Shown piece by piece: positions 1 to 7,033 of a DNA stretch of 14,038 nt. This stretch comes from Clostridia bacterium. Lineage in GTDB: Bacteria; Bacillota; Clostridia; DUPQ01. Numbering within the stretch: the stretch's first letter is position 1; each line of letters starts with the position of its first letter. The notes beneath the pieces were generated by a model. That model ran no database searches, was not told the DNA's origin, and was given only the letters and a program-made list of their open reading frames with translations. The position numbers and the translations under genes were made by a program. The stretch is from the NCBI GenBank assembly GCA_030592355.1, contig JAUVJE010000041.1, positions 1-14,038 on the forward strand, in the 5' to 3' direction.

Positions 1-965
1 CCGTGTGTTTCATATATTGCAGCCTCAACTGCGTTATCCAGGTCAATATCGCTTTGGATAACACTTTTTGTAATCACCAGGGGAATAATGTATGTTATTC
101 CAAGGCCGGGCCAGGTAATATACATGTCATATATTCCCGTAGCCAACGGAAGCGGTGTAAAAGCTTCTGCCTGTTTTGTGCTGATAACATTAATGTCTTT
201 TATATCTACGTATCTGCCTTTGCCTTTTATTATAATGGAGATATCCTCCTGAAATTCAAGGTTCTCCGTGTTAATGGTAAATGATATCGGAGATGTTCTT
301 GCTATAGAAACGGGTTCCATCCAAATTTCATTGTCCATGATATACAAGGTCTTTCTATAGAAATTACCCTGATAATTAAACCGTACGTAGACTTCTGTCT
401 TGCCTGCGTAAAGATACCGGTCTGGATAGACCCTGTAAATTTCATTATTCAGCTGGGAATGTTCTACGGTCTCACCGTCTATTGTAAATTCTCCATACAG
501 GTTTTCAACTGGATCAATGAATTCTATAGTTATGCCGGAATCTGAAATTTCATCAGACGTTATTGGATTGGTTCTAAATTCCATATGGCCTTTTCGAACC
601 TCGATACAAGGTCTGAACAACAGACTTTTCGCTGCTCCGATTTCCTGTGGAATTACTAGTTTTAATCCATAGTTAAAGACACTGGCATTATACATTTTCA
701 ATTCGAATTCAATTGTAAAATCATCTATTATTTCGAAATTGTAAATTTTTTCAAGCGTTGAGTACATAATATCGACTTCAACTCCGGTTTTGGTAAATTC
801 AGTGTTTTCGCACACAACTTTTACTTTTTCACCATGTTCATATACCTGATTGTCAATCTGGGGAGCGGTTACTGATATTATGGCAGGTTCTGCAATAGCT
901 TGTACAATCGGAGCCATGGCAAAAAGAAGAGACAGTGATACGATTACGCCAATAATTTTTTTCAT
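1..965 (-). CDS. Secreted protein of unknown function (C-terminus beyond window)
   Basis: The frame is open from an ATG at 965 to the left edge, giving about 321 residues with no stop, so the gene is partial at its 3' end. The start is supported by an AAGGTGG ribosome binding site 8 nt upstream. The protein begins MKKIIGVIVSLSLLFAMAP and continues to a VQA-IAEP stretch: a lysine-rich n-region, a hydrophobic core and an AxA-like site near residue 24-26, which is a typical Sec signal peptide. The rest is rich in alternating polar and hydrophobic residues with many Thr, Ile, Val and Tyr, suggesting beta-sandwich (Ig-like) modules. No catalytic motif, anchor or S-layer domain is visible in the part present. 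It lies downstream of the uridine kinase on the same strand with a 91-nt gap that holds a possible promoter of its own. I do not recognise the family; export is fairly sure, function unknown. Confidence 0.8.
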   Translation of the reverse strand, partial: MKKIIGVIVSLSLLFAMAPIVQAIAEPAIISVTAPQIDNQVYEHGEKVKVVCENTEFTKTGVEVDIMYSTLEKIYNFEIIDDFTIEFELKMYNASVFNYGLKLVIPQEIGAAKSLLFRPCIEVRKGHMEFRTNPITSDEISDSGITIEFIDPVENLYGEFTIDGETVEHSQLNNEIYRVYPDRYLYAGKTEVYVRFNYQGNFYRKTLYIMDNEIWMEPVSIARTSPISFTINTENLEFQEDISIIIKGKGRYVDIKDINVISTKQAEAFTPLPLATGIYDMYITWPGLGITYIIPLVITKSVIQSDIDLDNAVEAAIYETH

Positions 966-973
966 AATAATTC

Positions 974-980
974 CCACCTT
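974..980 (-). promoter_or_regulatory. Ribosome binding site of the secreted protein
   Basis: AAGGTGG on the minus strand, 8 nt before the ATG at 965. It fixes the start of a gene that has no stop codon inside the window. Confidence 0.7.
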
Positions 981-1006
981 TTCGGTATTTGTCTTTATTT
1001 TACCAC

Positions 1007-1036
1007 TATATATTAATAATTTCTACATTTTGTAAA
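1007..1036 (-). promoter_or_regulatory. Possible sigma-A promoter for the secreted protein
   Basis: On the minus strand TTTACA (1036-1031) is followed after 18 nt by TATATA (1012-1007). It lies between the uridine kinase stop and the start at 965. The -10 box is a moderate match and the region is AT-rich, so a chance match is possible. Confidence 0.35.
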
Positions 1037-1056
1037 TTCAGTGCCATATGCTTTCA

Positions 1057-1671
1057 TTAAGTAAGAAAAGATTTTAACCTGTCTGTTATCATTGATAAAA
1101 CCACTTGATTGTAGCCGCCTTCTGGTATTATAACATCCGCATATTTCCTGCTTGGTTCCACAAATTGTTCGTGCATTGGCTTAACCGTGTTTCTGTATTG
1201 TTCCAGCACCGATTTCAGGCTCCTGCCTCTCTCGTTCACGTCCCGCTCAATCCTTCTTGCTAATCTGATGTCTGAATCCGTATCAACATAGACCCTGATA
1301 TCCATCACATTTCTCAGCTCAGGATTCTCAAACAACAGTACGCCTTCAATTATGATGACCTTAGCCGGCTTCACTTCTATTGTTTCTTCAAGTCTTGTAT
1401 GAGTGACAAATGAATATACGGGCCGTTTGATGCTTCTGCCTTCTTTGAGTTCATTCACTTGTTTAATAAGAAGCTCTGTTTCAAGAGATTCCGGATGATC
1501 ATAATTTAAAACACATCTTTCTTCATAAGGCAGTTCTGCGTTTTTATTATAATAAAAATCATGGCACAAAAGTACGGCATTGTCGCCAAGAACTTTCTTA
1601 ATGCCATTTGCCAAGGTTGTTTTTCCCGATCCGGTTCCGCCGGCTATACCCAATACAATTCTTCGTTCCAT
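1057..1671 (-). CDS. udk: Uridine kinase (Udk / phosphoribulokinase-uridine kinase family)
   Basis: Cytoplasmic P-loop kinase that phosphorylates uridine and usually cytidine with ATP or GTP to give UMP/CMP in pyrimidine salvage. The 204 residues match the usual length of about 205-215. Visible landmarks: Walker A GGTGSGKT at residues 11-18; HDFYY at 37-41, equivalent to the QDSYY substrate-binding segment; NYDHPES at 56-62; a Walker B-like VIIIEGVLLF; and the lid/C-terminal region RRIERDVNERGRS followed by KPMHEQFVEPSRKYADVIIP, which is typical of Udk. The start is forced: TAA and TGA codons lie 4-5 codons upstream in frame. No convincing Shine-Dalgarno precedes it; instead a TATGAT hexamer lies only 11 nt before the ATG, so the mRNA may have a very short leader. 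It is divergent from ppx across about 130 bp. Family assignment is firm; substrate preference is inferred. Confidence 0.92.
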   Translation of the reverse strand: MERRIVLGIAGGTGSGKTTLANGIKKVLGDNAVLLCHDFYYNKNAELPYEERCVLNYDHPESLETELLIKQVNELKEGRSIKRPVYSFVTHTRLEETIEVKPAKVIIIEGVLLFENPELRNVMDIRVYVDTDSDIRLARRIERDVNERGRSLKSVLEQYRNTVKPMHEQFVEPSRKYADVIIPEGGYNQVVLSMITDRLKSFLT

Positions 1672-1746
1672 GCGCTGATTTTATCATAATTTCATGTGTT
1701 TTATTAATGTTTTGTTATTATTTCGTCTGTTTTCCAATCAGTACCC

Positions 1747-1775
1747 TTTACATTATCACCGGTGTAAATTATCAT
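1747..1775 (+). promoter_or_regulatory. Sigma-A promoter of the ppx-ppk1 operon
   Basis: TTTACA (1747-1752), a 17-nt spacer and TATCAT (1770-1775) each match the sigma-A consensus at 5 of 6 positions. Transcription would begin near 1782, which leaves the upstream ATG at 1778 outside the mRNA and supports translation from 1805. The -35 box is half of a dyad, TTTACA-N10-TGTAAA (1747-1768), that overlaps the spacer and could be an operator; no regulator is identified. Confidence 0.65.
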
Positions 1776-1791
1776 AATTGTATATTAATAT

Positions 1792-1796
1792 AAGGA
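1792..1796 (+). promoter_or_regulatory. Ribosome binding site deciding the ppx start
   Basis: AAGGA lies 8 nt before the ATG at 1805. It selects this start over the in-frame ATG at 1778, which has no such site and lies before the predicted transcription start. Confidence 0.65.
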
Positions 1797-1804
1797 AACA
1801 GCAG

Positions 1805-3331
1805 ATGGCCTATAAAATAGCCGCCGCAATAGACATAGGAAGCAGTGCGGTAAGAATGGAAATCTCAGAAAAACGCAAATCCGAAGTGAAATGTCTTGAG
1901 TTTCTCCAGTCTTCCCTATATATTGGCCACGATACATTTACTCAAAACAAGATTTCTTTTGAAAAAATCGGACGCCTTTGCACAATTCTAAATTCATATA
2001 TAAATACAGCAGACCAATACGGTGTTGAACATATCGAAGTTGTGGCCACCACCGCATTCAGAGAAGCAGAGAATAAAGATTATATACTTGACCTTGTTAA
2101 ATTAAAAACCGGACTTAATGTTAAGATCCTGGACGACCCGGAAGAAAAAGCAATAATCTACCGCGAAATGCTCCGAAGGGACAACGGTTCTTGGAAGAAT
2201 GCCGTAATTTCATTCGTAGGTTCGGGCAGCGTCGGAATAGCCATAATGGAAAAGGGGCTTATCAGGTTCACTCAAAATATACGAATCGGATCATTAAAGC
2301 TTAGTGAAATACTAGAACCGGTTGAAGGCTATACAAAAAAATTCCATATGATAATAGAGCAGTATATCAGCACTTATATTGACGTTTTGAAAAATCTCAT
2401 CTCGCTAAATCGGAAAACCACCTATGTTGCCTCAGGAAAGGAAATCGACCTTATCGCCGGTTTGTTGGATGTAGAAATAGTGGATAATTTTTTTAGCATT
2501 CCCAAAAAGGTTTACGAGGAATTTTATGATTCTATAAAAACACTTACGCCAATGCAGATAATGGATTTATACGACCTTCCTCAGGATAGAGCTGAAATCC
2601 TCTTACCCTCGGCCGCATTATTTAAAATACTCATGGATTTCTCTAAAGCAGACACCTTAAACGGGTGTAATATCAAAATGTGCGACGCATTGATTTATAA
2701 GGAGCTTTATCCAAATAAATTTGATAAAGTTAATGCACAGTTTGAAAAAAGTATAATAAATTCCGCTATTTTTACAGCAAGACGTTTCAAATACGACAGA
2801 CAGCATATTGCAGCTGTTTTTGATTACTCAACAGTAATATTTGATTCTATAAGGGAAATACACGGGCTCAGTAATCGGGAAAAACTGCTTCTGCAGCTTG
2901 CCTGCATACTTCATGACTGTGGAAAATTTATTAACCTTAAGAATCATTATGAACATTCTTATTACTTAATCAGACAACTATCTCTTCCCGGACTGAATAT
3001 CAGGGAACTGAACATTGTGGCAAATGTTTCAAAATACCACAGCGAACTGGCGCCACTACCCGAGCATGAGAATTATTCATTACTGAACTCCGGCGACAGA
3101 GTTCTTGTAGCCAAACTTTCGGCAATTTTAAAACTGGGCGATGCGCTTGATAAAAGTCACTTACAAAAATTCAGGGAAATCGATTCCGTCTACAACAATA
3201 CCTCCCTGACTGTAACTGCAAAAGCCAGGGGAGAAGCCACTTTAGAGGAATGGACATTCAGCCGGCAGGCAGAGTTTTTTAATGATGTATTCGGTATAAA
3301 GGCAAATTTAATTATTGAGAGGACTGTTTAA
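1805..3331 (+). CDS. ppx: Ppx/GppA-family phosphatase with C-terminal HD domain; catalytic acids altered
   Basis: Homologue of exopolyphosphatase / guanosine pentaphosphate phosphohydrolase, which release phosphate from polyphosphate ends or from pppGpp; cytoplasmic. It has 508 residues, close to E. coli Ppx (about 513). The N-terminal actin-like part has the phosphate-1 loop AAAIDIGSSAVRM (6-18), the ATTAFREAEN segment (81-90) and DDPEEKAIIY (110-119). The C-terminal part has an HD-type motif LHDCGKF with H370-D371, plus HYEHSYYLI. The oddity is the phosphate-2 loop: the family's DIGGGSTE reads FVGSGSVG (137-144), so the Asp and the Glu equivalent to E. coli D143 and E150 are both absent. 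The fold is intact and the gene is uninterrupted, so this may be a divergent enzyme, a binding protein or a regulator rather than a decayed gene. The stop codon directly precedes the ppk1 ATG, indicating co-expression. Family is firm; activity is uncertain. Confidence 0.85.
   Translation: MAYKIAAAIDIGSSAVRMEISEKRKSEVKCLEFLQSSLYIGHDTFTQNKISFEKIGRLCTILNSYINTADQYGVEHIEVVATTAFREAENKDYILDLVKLKTGLNVKILDDPEEKAIIYREMLRRDNGSWKNAVISFVGSGSVGIAIMEKGLIRFTQNIRIGSLKLSEILEPVEGYTKKFHMIIEQYISTYIDVLKNLISLNRKTTYVASGKEIDLIAGLLDVEIVDNFFSIPKKVYEEFYDSIKTLTPMQIMDLYDLPQDRAEILLPSAALFKILMDFSKADTLNGCNIKMCDALIYKELYPNKFDKVNAQFEKSIINSAIFTARRFKYDRQHIAAVFDYSTVIFDSIREIHGLSNREKLLLQLACILHDCGKFINLKNHYEHSYYLIRQLSLPGLNIRELNIVANVSKYHSELAPLPEHENYSLLNSGDRVLVAKLSAILKLGDALDKSHLQKFREIDSVYNNTSLTVTAKARGEATLEEWTFSRQAEFFNDVFGIKANLIIERTV
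3317..3323 (+). promoter_or_regulatory. Ribosome binding site of ppk1
   Basis: GAGAGGA lies inside the last codons of ppx, 8 nt before the ppk1 ATG at 3332. Its position within the upstream gene supports translation coupling. Confidence 0.6.
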
Positions 3332-5368
3332 ATGGATTTTCGCAAGCCGGCATATTACACCAACAGGGAACTCAGTTGGCTTGACTTCAACTCCAGGGTT
3401 CTGGGCGAGGCGTTAGATGATTCGGTTCCGCTTTTGGAGCGGATAAAATTTGTATCCATAGTCGCATCAAATCTGGACGAGTTTTTTATGGTTAGAATTG
3501 CGGGGCTAAAGGAACAAATACAAGCCGGATTTATTGTCTCCGACGCTTCTGGTCTAACTCCCCTTCAACAACTGAAAGCAGCTTCGGTAAAAATACATGA
3601 ATTGGTCCTGGCTCAATACCGTTGCTTTAACAGAATCCTGAAACCTTCGCTTCACGATAGAGGAATCACTTTTACAAACTATGAGAAGCTTAGCGAAAGA
3701 CAGGGAGAGTATATAAACGATTATTTCGAGGATATAATTTTCCCCGTGCTTACACCCATGGCCATAGATGCAAGCAGGCCTTTTCCTTTCATTGCAAACA
3801 AAACTGTAAATATAGTATTCAGGCTCCAAAGAGAGGGGAACGAACATTATGCAATCGTTAGAATTCCGTCGGTTATACCCCGGATTATAAAAGTACCCGC
3901 TGGATTAAATGACGAAAGCTACCTTTTTATCGAGGATGTAATCGCCCAAAACGCATCTCAGCTTTTCAAGGGTTATGAAATCCTAAGCTCTACCTGTTTC
4001 AGGGTAACGAGAGACGCAGACCTTTCTATTGATGAGGATGATGCTGTAGACCTCTTGTTTGAAATTGAACAGCAAGTTAAACAGCGGCAGTGGGGACTTC
4101 CTGTAAGGTTAGAAATTGAGCGGGGCCAGGATCTCAAAACAAGGAGTTTTTTAACATCTTCATTTGGCCTTTTACAAGATGATATTTATCTCATGGACGG
4201 ATATCTCGATTTATCCTGCTTGTTGGACTTTTCAGGAACACCCGAAGATTTTCCGGACCTGAGATATCCCGAAATTTTACCTATATCTTCAGAAAAGATA
4301 ATCTCCGGCAATATGTTTGATTTAATGTCAAAAAAAGATTATCTGGTACATCACCCATACCAATCTTTTGATGCAGTGATGAAATTTCTCAACGAAGCTG
4401 CTGATGACCCAGATGTACTTGCAATTAAACAGGCGCTGTACCGGGTAAGCGGGAACTCCCCCGTTGTGCAGGCTCTTATACGTGCTGCGCAAAATGGAAA
4501 ACAAGTTACCGTTCTCGTGGAGCTGAAAGCCCGGTTTGATGAAGAAAACAACATATCATGGGCCAGAATGCTTGAGCATGCGGGCTGCCATGTTGTATAC
4601 GGAATTGTAGGTCTTAAAATACACTCCAAGATACTATTGGTCATCAGGCGTGAAAAAAGCGGAATAAAGCGCTATATCCACATGGGTACCGGTAATTATA
4701 ATAATAAGACCGCCCGGCTTTATACGGATTTCGGTTTTTTTACCTCGCGGGAAAGCTTTGCCACTGACTTATCTTCATTATTTAACAATCTCACAGGTTA
4801 TACCGTCGTCCCCATTATGAAAAAACTTGTTGTTGCACCGGACGGACTTAGGAATTTTCTTGAAAAATCCATCAGAAACGAAATAAAAAATGCCCAAAAG
4901 GGAGAACCTGCAAGAATAGTTGCAAAAATGAACAGCCTGTCCGATTCAGATATAATAAGGCTTTTATACGAAGCTTCTTGCGCCGGCGTTGAAATAAATC
5001 TGATTGTGCGGGGTATTTGCTGTCTTAAGCCGGGAATTAGGAATGTCAGTTCAAATATCCGGGTTAAAAGCATTATAGGCCGATATCTGGAACACAGCAG
5101 GATATTCTGCTTTGAAAATAGCGGAACCACTTTGATTTATCTTGGAAGCGCTGATTTGATGACAAGAAATCTCGACCGGCGCGTTGAATCGCTGTTTCCA
5201 ATAGAAGACGAAAAAATTAAAGAACGAATAATCAATACATTGGAAATTCTATGGCATGAAACCGACAAAAGCCGTTGGCTAAAATCCGATGGCCGCTATA
5301 CACGTCCGGAAAAAACCGGTTTGGAAGCGCATATTCAACTCCATGATTTCGTAAAAACTATAGAATGA
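3332..5368 (+). CDS. ppk1: Polyphosphate kinase 1
   Basis: Catalyses reversible transfer of the ATP gamma-phosphate to a growing inorganic polyphosphate chain. In other bacteria Ppk1 is often membrane-associated, though no membrane segment is visible here. The 678 residues match the usual length of about 690. Domain order: N-terminal helical domain with YYTNRELSWLDFNSRVL and ASNLDEFFMVR; a central head domain; then two phospholipase-D-like domains. The first contains HPYQSFDAV, IKQALYRVSGNSPVVQAL and GLKIHSK with H431, equivalent to the autophosphorylated histidine (E. coli H435). The second contains LEHSRIFCF with H588, equivalent to E. coli H592. YIHMGTGNYNNKTARLYTD is another family block. 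The start is the ATG immediately after the ppx TAA, with GAGAGGA at 3317-3323 as the ribosome binding site. All key residues are present, so an active enzyme is expected. It converges on the glycosylase-like gene. Confidence 0.96.
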   Translation: MDFRKPAYYTNRELSWLDFNSRVLGEALDDSVPLLERIKFVSIVASNLDEFFMVRIAGLKEQIQAGFIVSDASGLTPLQQLKAASVKIHELVLAQYRCFNRILKPSLHDRGITFTNYEKLSERQGEYINDYFEDIIFPVLTPMAIDASRPFPFIANKTVNIVFRLQREGNEHYAIVRIPSVIPRIIKVPAGLNDESYLFIEDVIAQNASQLFKGYEILSSTCFRVTRDADLSIDEDDAVDLLFEIEQQVKQRQWGLPVRLEIERGQDLKTRSFLTSSFGLLQDDIYLMDGYLDLSCLLDFSGTPEDFPDLRYPEILPISSEKIISGNMFDLMSKKDYLVHHPYQSFDAVMKFLNEAADDPDVLAIKQALYRVSGNSPVVQALIRAAQNGKQVTVLVELKARFDEENNISWARMLEHAGCHVVYGIVGLKIHSKILLVIRREKSGIKRYIHMGTGNYNNKTARLYTDFGFFTSRESFATDLSSLFNNLTGYTVVPIMKKLVVAPDGLRNFLEKSIRNEIKNAQKGEPARIVAKMNSLSDSDIIRLLYEASCAGVEINLIVRGICCLKPGIRNVSSNIRVKSIIGRYLEHSRIFCFENSGTTLIYLGSADLMTRNLDRRVESLFPIEDEKIKERIINTLEILWHETDKSRWLKSDGRYTRPEKTGLEAHIQLHDFVKTIE

Positions 5369-5391
5369 TAATTTATTAGAGCTAATTAATT

Positions 5392-5419
5392 ACAAATTTT
5401 ACCCTGTGGGTAAATTTGT
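5392..5419. terminator. Hairpin between converging ppk1 and glycosylase-like genes
   Basis: ACAAATTTTACCC (5392-5404), a 3-nt loop, then GGGTAAATTTGT (5408-5419) pair over 12 bp with one bulged T. It lies between the two converging stop codons (5368 and 5427), the right place for a shared terminator. Neither side has a T run, so intrinsic termination is uncertain. Confidence 0.4.
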
Positions 5420-5426
5420 AAAGATA

Positions 5427-5609
5427 TTATGAATTGTGAAACCGGTTGAATTTTTTTAGTCTTTTTTGAATAGAATCATGGAGTTTTTTTGTCTCCCTGG
5501 TTTTTTCCTCAAACCACATATTGATGATTTCCTGCTTATCGGTTGCAGGGTTCTTTTTTATCTCTACCCTCCCTACCAAATTATTTCCATACAGCAACGG
5601 TAAAACATA
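5427..5609 (-). pseudogene. C-terminal 60 codons of the glycosylase-like gene, beyond an in-frame stop
   Basis: Reading on in the same frame past the TAA at 5612-5610 gives 60 more sense codons to a second TAA at 5429-5427. The peptide begins YVLPLLYGNNLVGRVEI and ends with a basic, helical tail (KRLKKFNRFHNS). It continues the family's expected C-terminus: after the KW.IYTP..KRK[YF]G block comes Y-YVLP-LYG, then VGR and a short strand-helix ending. The stop falls where a Tyr codon (TAT or TAC) is expected, so one substitution would explain it. Either the gene is freshly inactivated or shortened, or the base is a sequencing error. The intact frame after the stop indicates it is recent. Confidence 0.75.
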
Positions 5610-6575
5610 TTACCCAAACTTTCTGTCTTTAGCGGGAGTATAAATTTCCCATTTATAGTTAAATTCGAAAATCTCAGTTATGAGTCTCCGATCCCACATC
5701 ATATTATCAAGAGGCGCGATGAATTCTGTTCGCATTGATTTTATATTAGTTTCAATTGTCTTTTTCAATAAGGCTTCATCATCAGAAGATATATAAAAAG
5801 GAAATTTTATGCCTTCAATGCTTAATTCGCGAATTAATCCGCCTGATAACAACCTTTGAAAAGAAGTATTCCTCTCCGGTGCCTTAAAATTACTGATTCC
5901 AAGTAATGCATCGCTTGTGCGGTTCCAGAGCATTCCTACCGACTTGATTCTTCTCAAAAGATGCCAATCATGCTTTTCCTCCGGCGTACCGTTGGGATTA
6001 GCCGCATTTAAAATACGTTCCGGAAGATGTTTTTTAGCAAGTGCATAATATTTTCTGGTGTTTTTTTTGTGATGAATAACCAGCTCTCCCCTATAATACA
6101 GAGTTTCCAGCGCCGCTCTTGAAAGAGATGTAGGCGCCCAATACCAGTTTACTTTGTCATTATATGGTATGTCGGCGGAACAAGACGGACCGTTTCTATT
6201 AATATAGTCAATCACATCACCGGATATCCGGTCTATGTCATCTTTTCCACGACCTCCGTTTCTGTAGTATTCTCTATAGTGGTCAAGCTGCGGCCAATCA
6301 TCAATTAAAACAATGGCCATATTTTTGTCAAACAGGTCCACAAGCATCCTATCTTTGTAAAGAAGCTCATACAGCTGCGACTTTCCGAAATCATCCACCC
6401 TCGACTGAAGTACAAGCTCCTGGTTTTTCCCACAGATATCTATCGGATCAAATTGTATACATCCCGCCTGTCTTATGAAATCCATGATGCCGGCTTTCCC
6501 GGAAAATTTATAGTCTCCGAAGAGTCCCTGCTTCATCAGTATGAATATTCGAGCCTGGTTTTTTGTGATTTTCAT
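5610..6575 (-). CDS. AlkZ/YcaQ-like DNA glycosylase family protein (HTH_42), C-terminally truncated
   Basis: Member of the winged-helix family once called DUF1006 and now known for AlkZ and AlkX/YcaQ, which remove alkylated bases or unhook interstrand crosslinks in DNA. The 321 residues contain the expected order: a helix-turn-helix start (ITKNQARIFIL), IQFDPIDICGKNQELVLQSRV (40-60) with the Q41-F42-D43 triad, where the family's catalytic Q-x-Q/D motif lies, DWPQLDHYREYY, WYWAPTSLSRAALETLYYRGEL, and FIAPLDNMMWDRRLI...KWEIYTP near the end. It then stops at TAA where family members continue for about 60 residues, and those codons are still readable downstream. The start overlaps the NUDIX gene stop in an ATGA, with GGGAAG upstream, so it is probably translationally coupled. 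Family is confident. Whether the shortened protein folds, and its substrate, are unknown. Confidence 0.8.
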   Translation of the reverse strand: MKITKNQARIFILMKQGLFGDYKFSGKAGIMDFIRQAGCIQFDPIDICGKNQELVLQSRVDDFGKSQLYELLYKDRMLVDLFDKNMAIVLIDDWPQLDHYREYYRNGGRGKDDIDRISGDVIDYINRNGPSCSADIPYNDKVNWYWAPTSLSRAALETLYYRGELVIHHKKNTRKYYALAKKHLPERILNAANPNGTPEEKHDWHLLRRIKSVGMLWNRTSDALLGISNFKAPERNTSFQRLLSGGLIRELSIEGIKFPFYISSDDEALLKKTIETNIKSMRTEFIAPLDNMMWDRRLITEIFEFNYKWEIYTPAKDRKFG

Positions 6576-7033
6576 GGGGTTTCTTCCCTGCTTTTAATAT
6601 ATCTTCTTAAAATATGTTTATCCGGCGGGTGTAAGTCCTCCGGAAGCTTTTTCAGTTTAAAAAACCTGACATCGCTGCTTTCAACTTCATTAGCACCTAT
6701 TTCCCCGGAATAATCAGTTGCTGTAAATATACATACCACCATATAAACTTCATCGCCGTTAGGATAAATATAGTGCATATTCTCGCCTGAAAAAACACTG
6801 AACAGTTCTGGCTTCTTGATTTTCAGACCGGTTTCTTCATATGCTTCCCTGACTGCTGCATCCTCAAGAGTCTCCCCGAGTTCACAACTGCCGCCGGGTA
6901 TTCCCCATGCCTTATTATCGGTTCTTTTTATAAGGAGCAATTCCCCCCGTGCATTAAAAATCAATGTCCCGGAACCTACCATAAACATCGGCTTATTGCC
7001 GATCATCCTGCGCATATAACTAATATAGTCCAT
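6572..7033 (-). CDS. NUDIX hydrolase (MutT-like)
   Basis: Hydrolyses a nucleoside diphosphate linked to another moiety, using Mg2+. The NUDIX box GX5EX7REUXEEXGU is complete as GSCELGETLEDAAV followed by REAYEETGL (about residues 48-70). VGSGTLIFNARGELLLIKR forms the strands before it, and GIPGG the usual lead-in. About 153 residues, the normal size for a stand-alone NUDIX protein. Two adjacent ATGs start the frame, at 7036 and 7033; AAAGGA lies only 3 nt from the first and 6 nt from the second, so I chose the second. The start lies inside the end of the UroD-like gene and the stop overlaps the next gene by 4 bp, so the three are one transcript. Its glycosylase-like partner might suggest cleaning of damaged nucleotides, but the substrate cannot be read from sequence. 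Confidence 0.9.
   Translation of the reverse strand: MDYISYMRRMIGNKPMFMVGSGTLIFNARGELLLIKRTDNKAWGIPGGSCELGETLEDAAVREAYEETGLKIKKPELFSVFSGENMHYIYPNGDEVYMVVCIFTATDYSGEIGANEVESSDVRFFKLKKLPEDLHPPDKHILRRYIKSREETP

Noticed and set aside
850..1035. Short plus-strand hydrophobic open frame near 850-1035
   Set aside because: It is the complement of the signal-peptide region and upstream leader of the secreted protein. Its hydrophobicity comes from the AT-rich opposite strand.
1763..1768. TGTAAA arm of the dyad as a -35 box for udk on the minus strand
   Set aside because: The hexamer at the right distance matches the -10 consensus at only 3 of 6 positions.
4351..5130. Minus-strand open frames opposite ppk1
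   Set aside because: They are antisense to conserved Ppk1 motifs, have no ribosome binding sites and show no recognisable domains.
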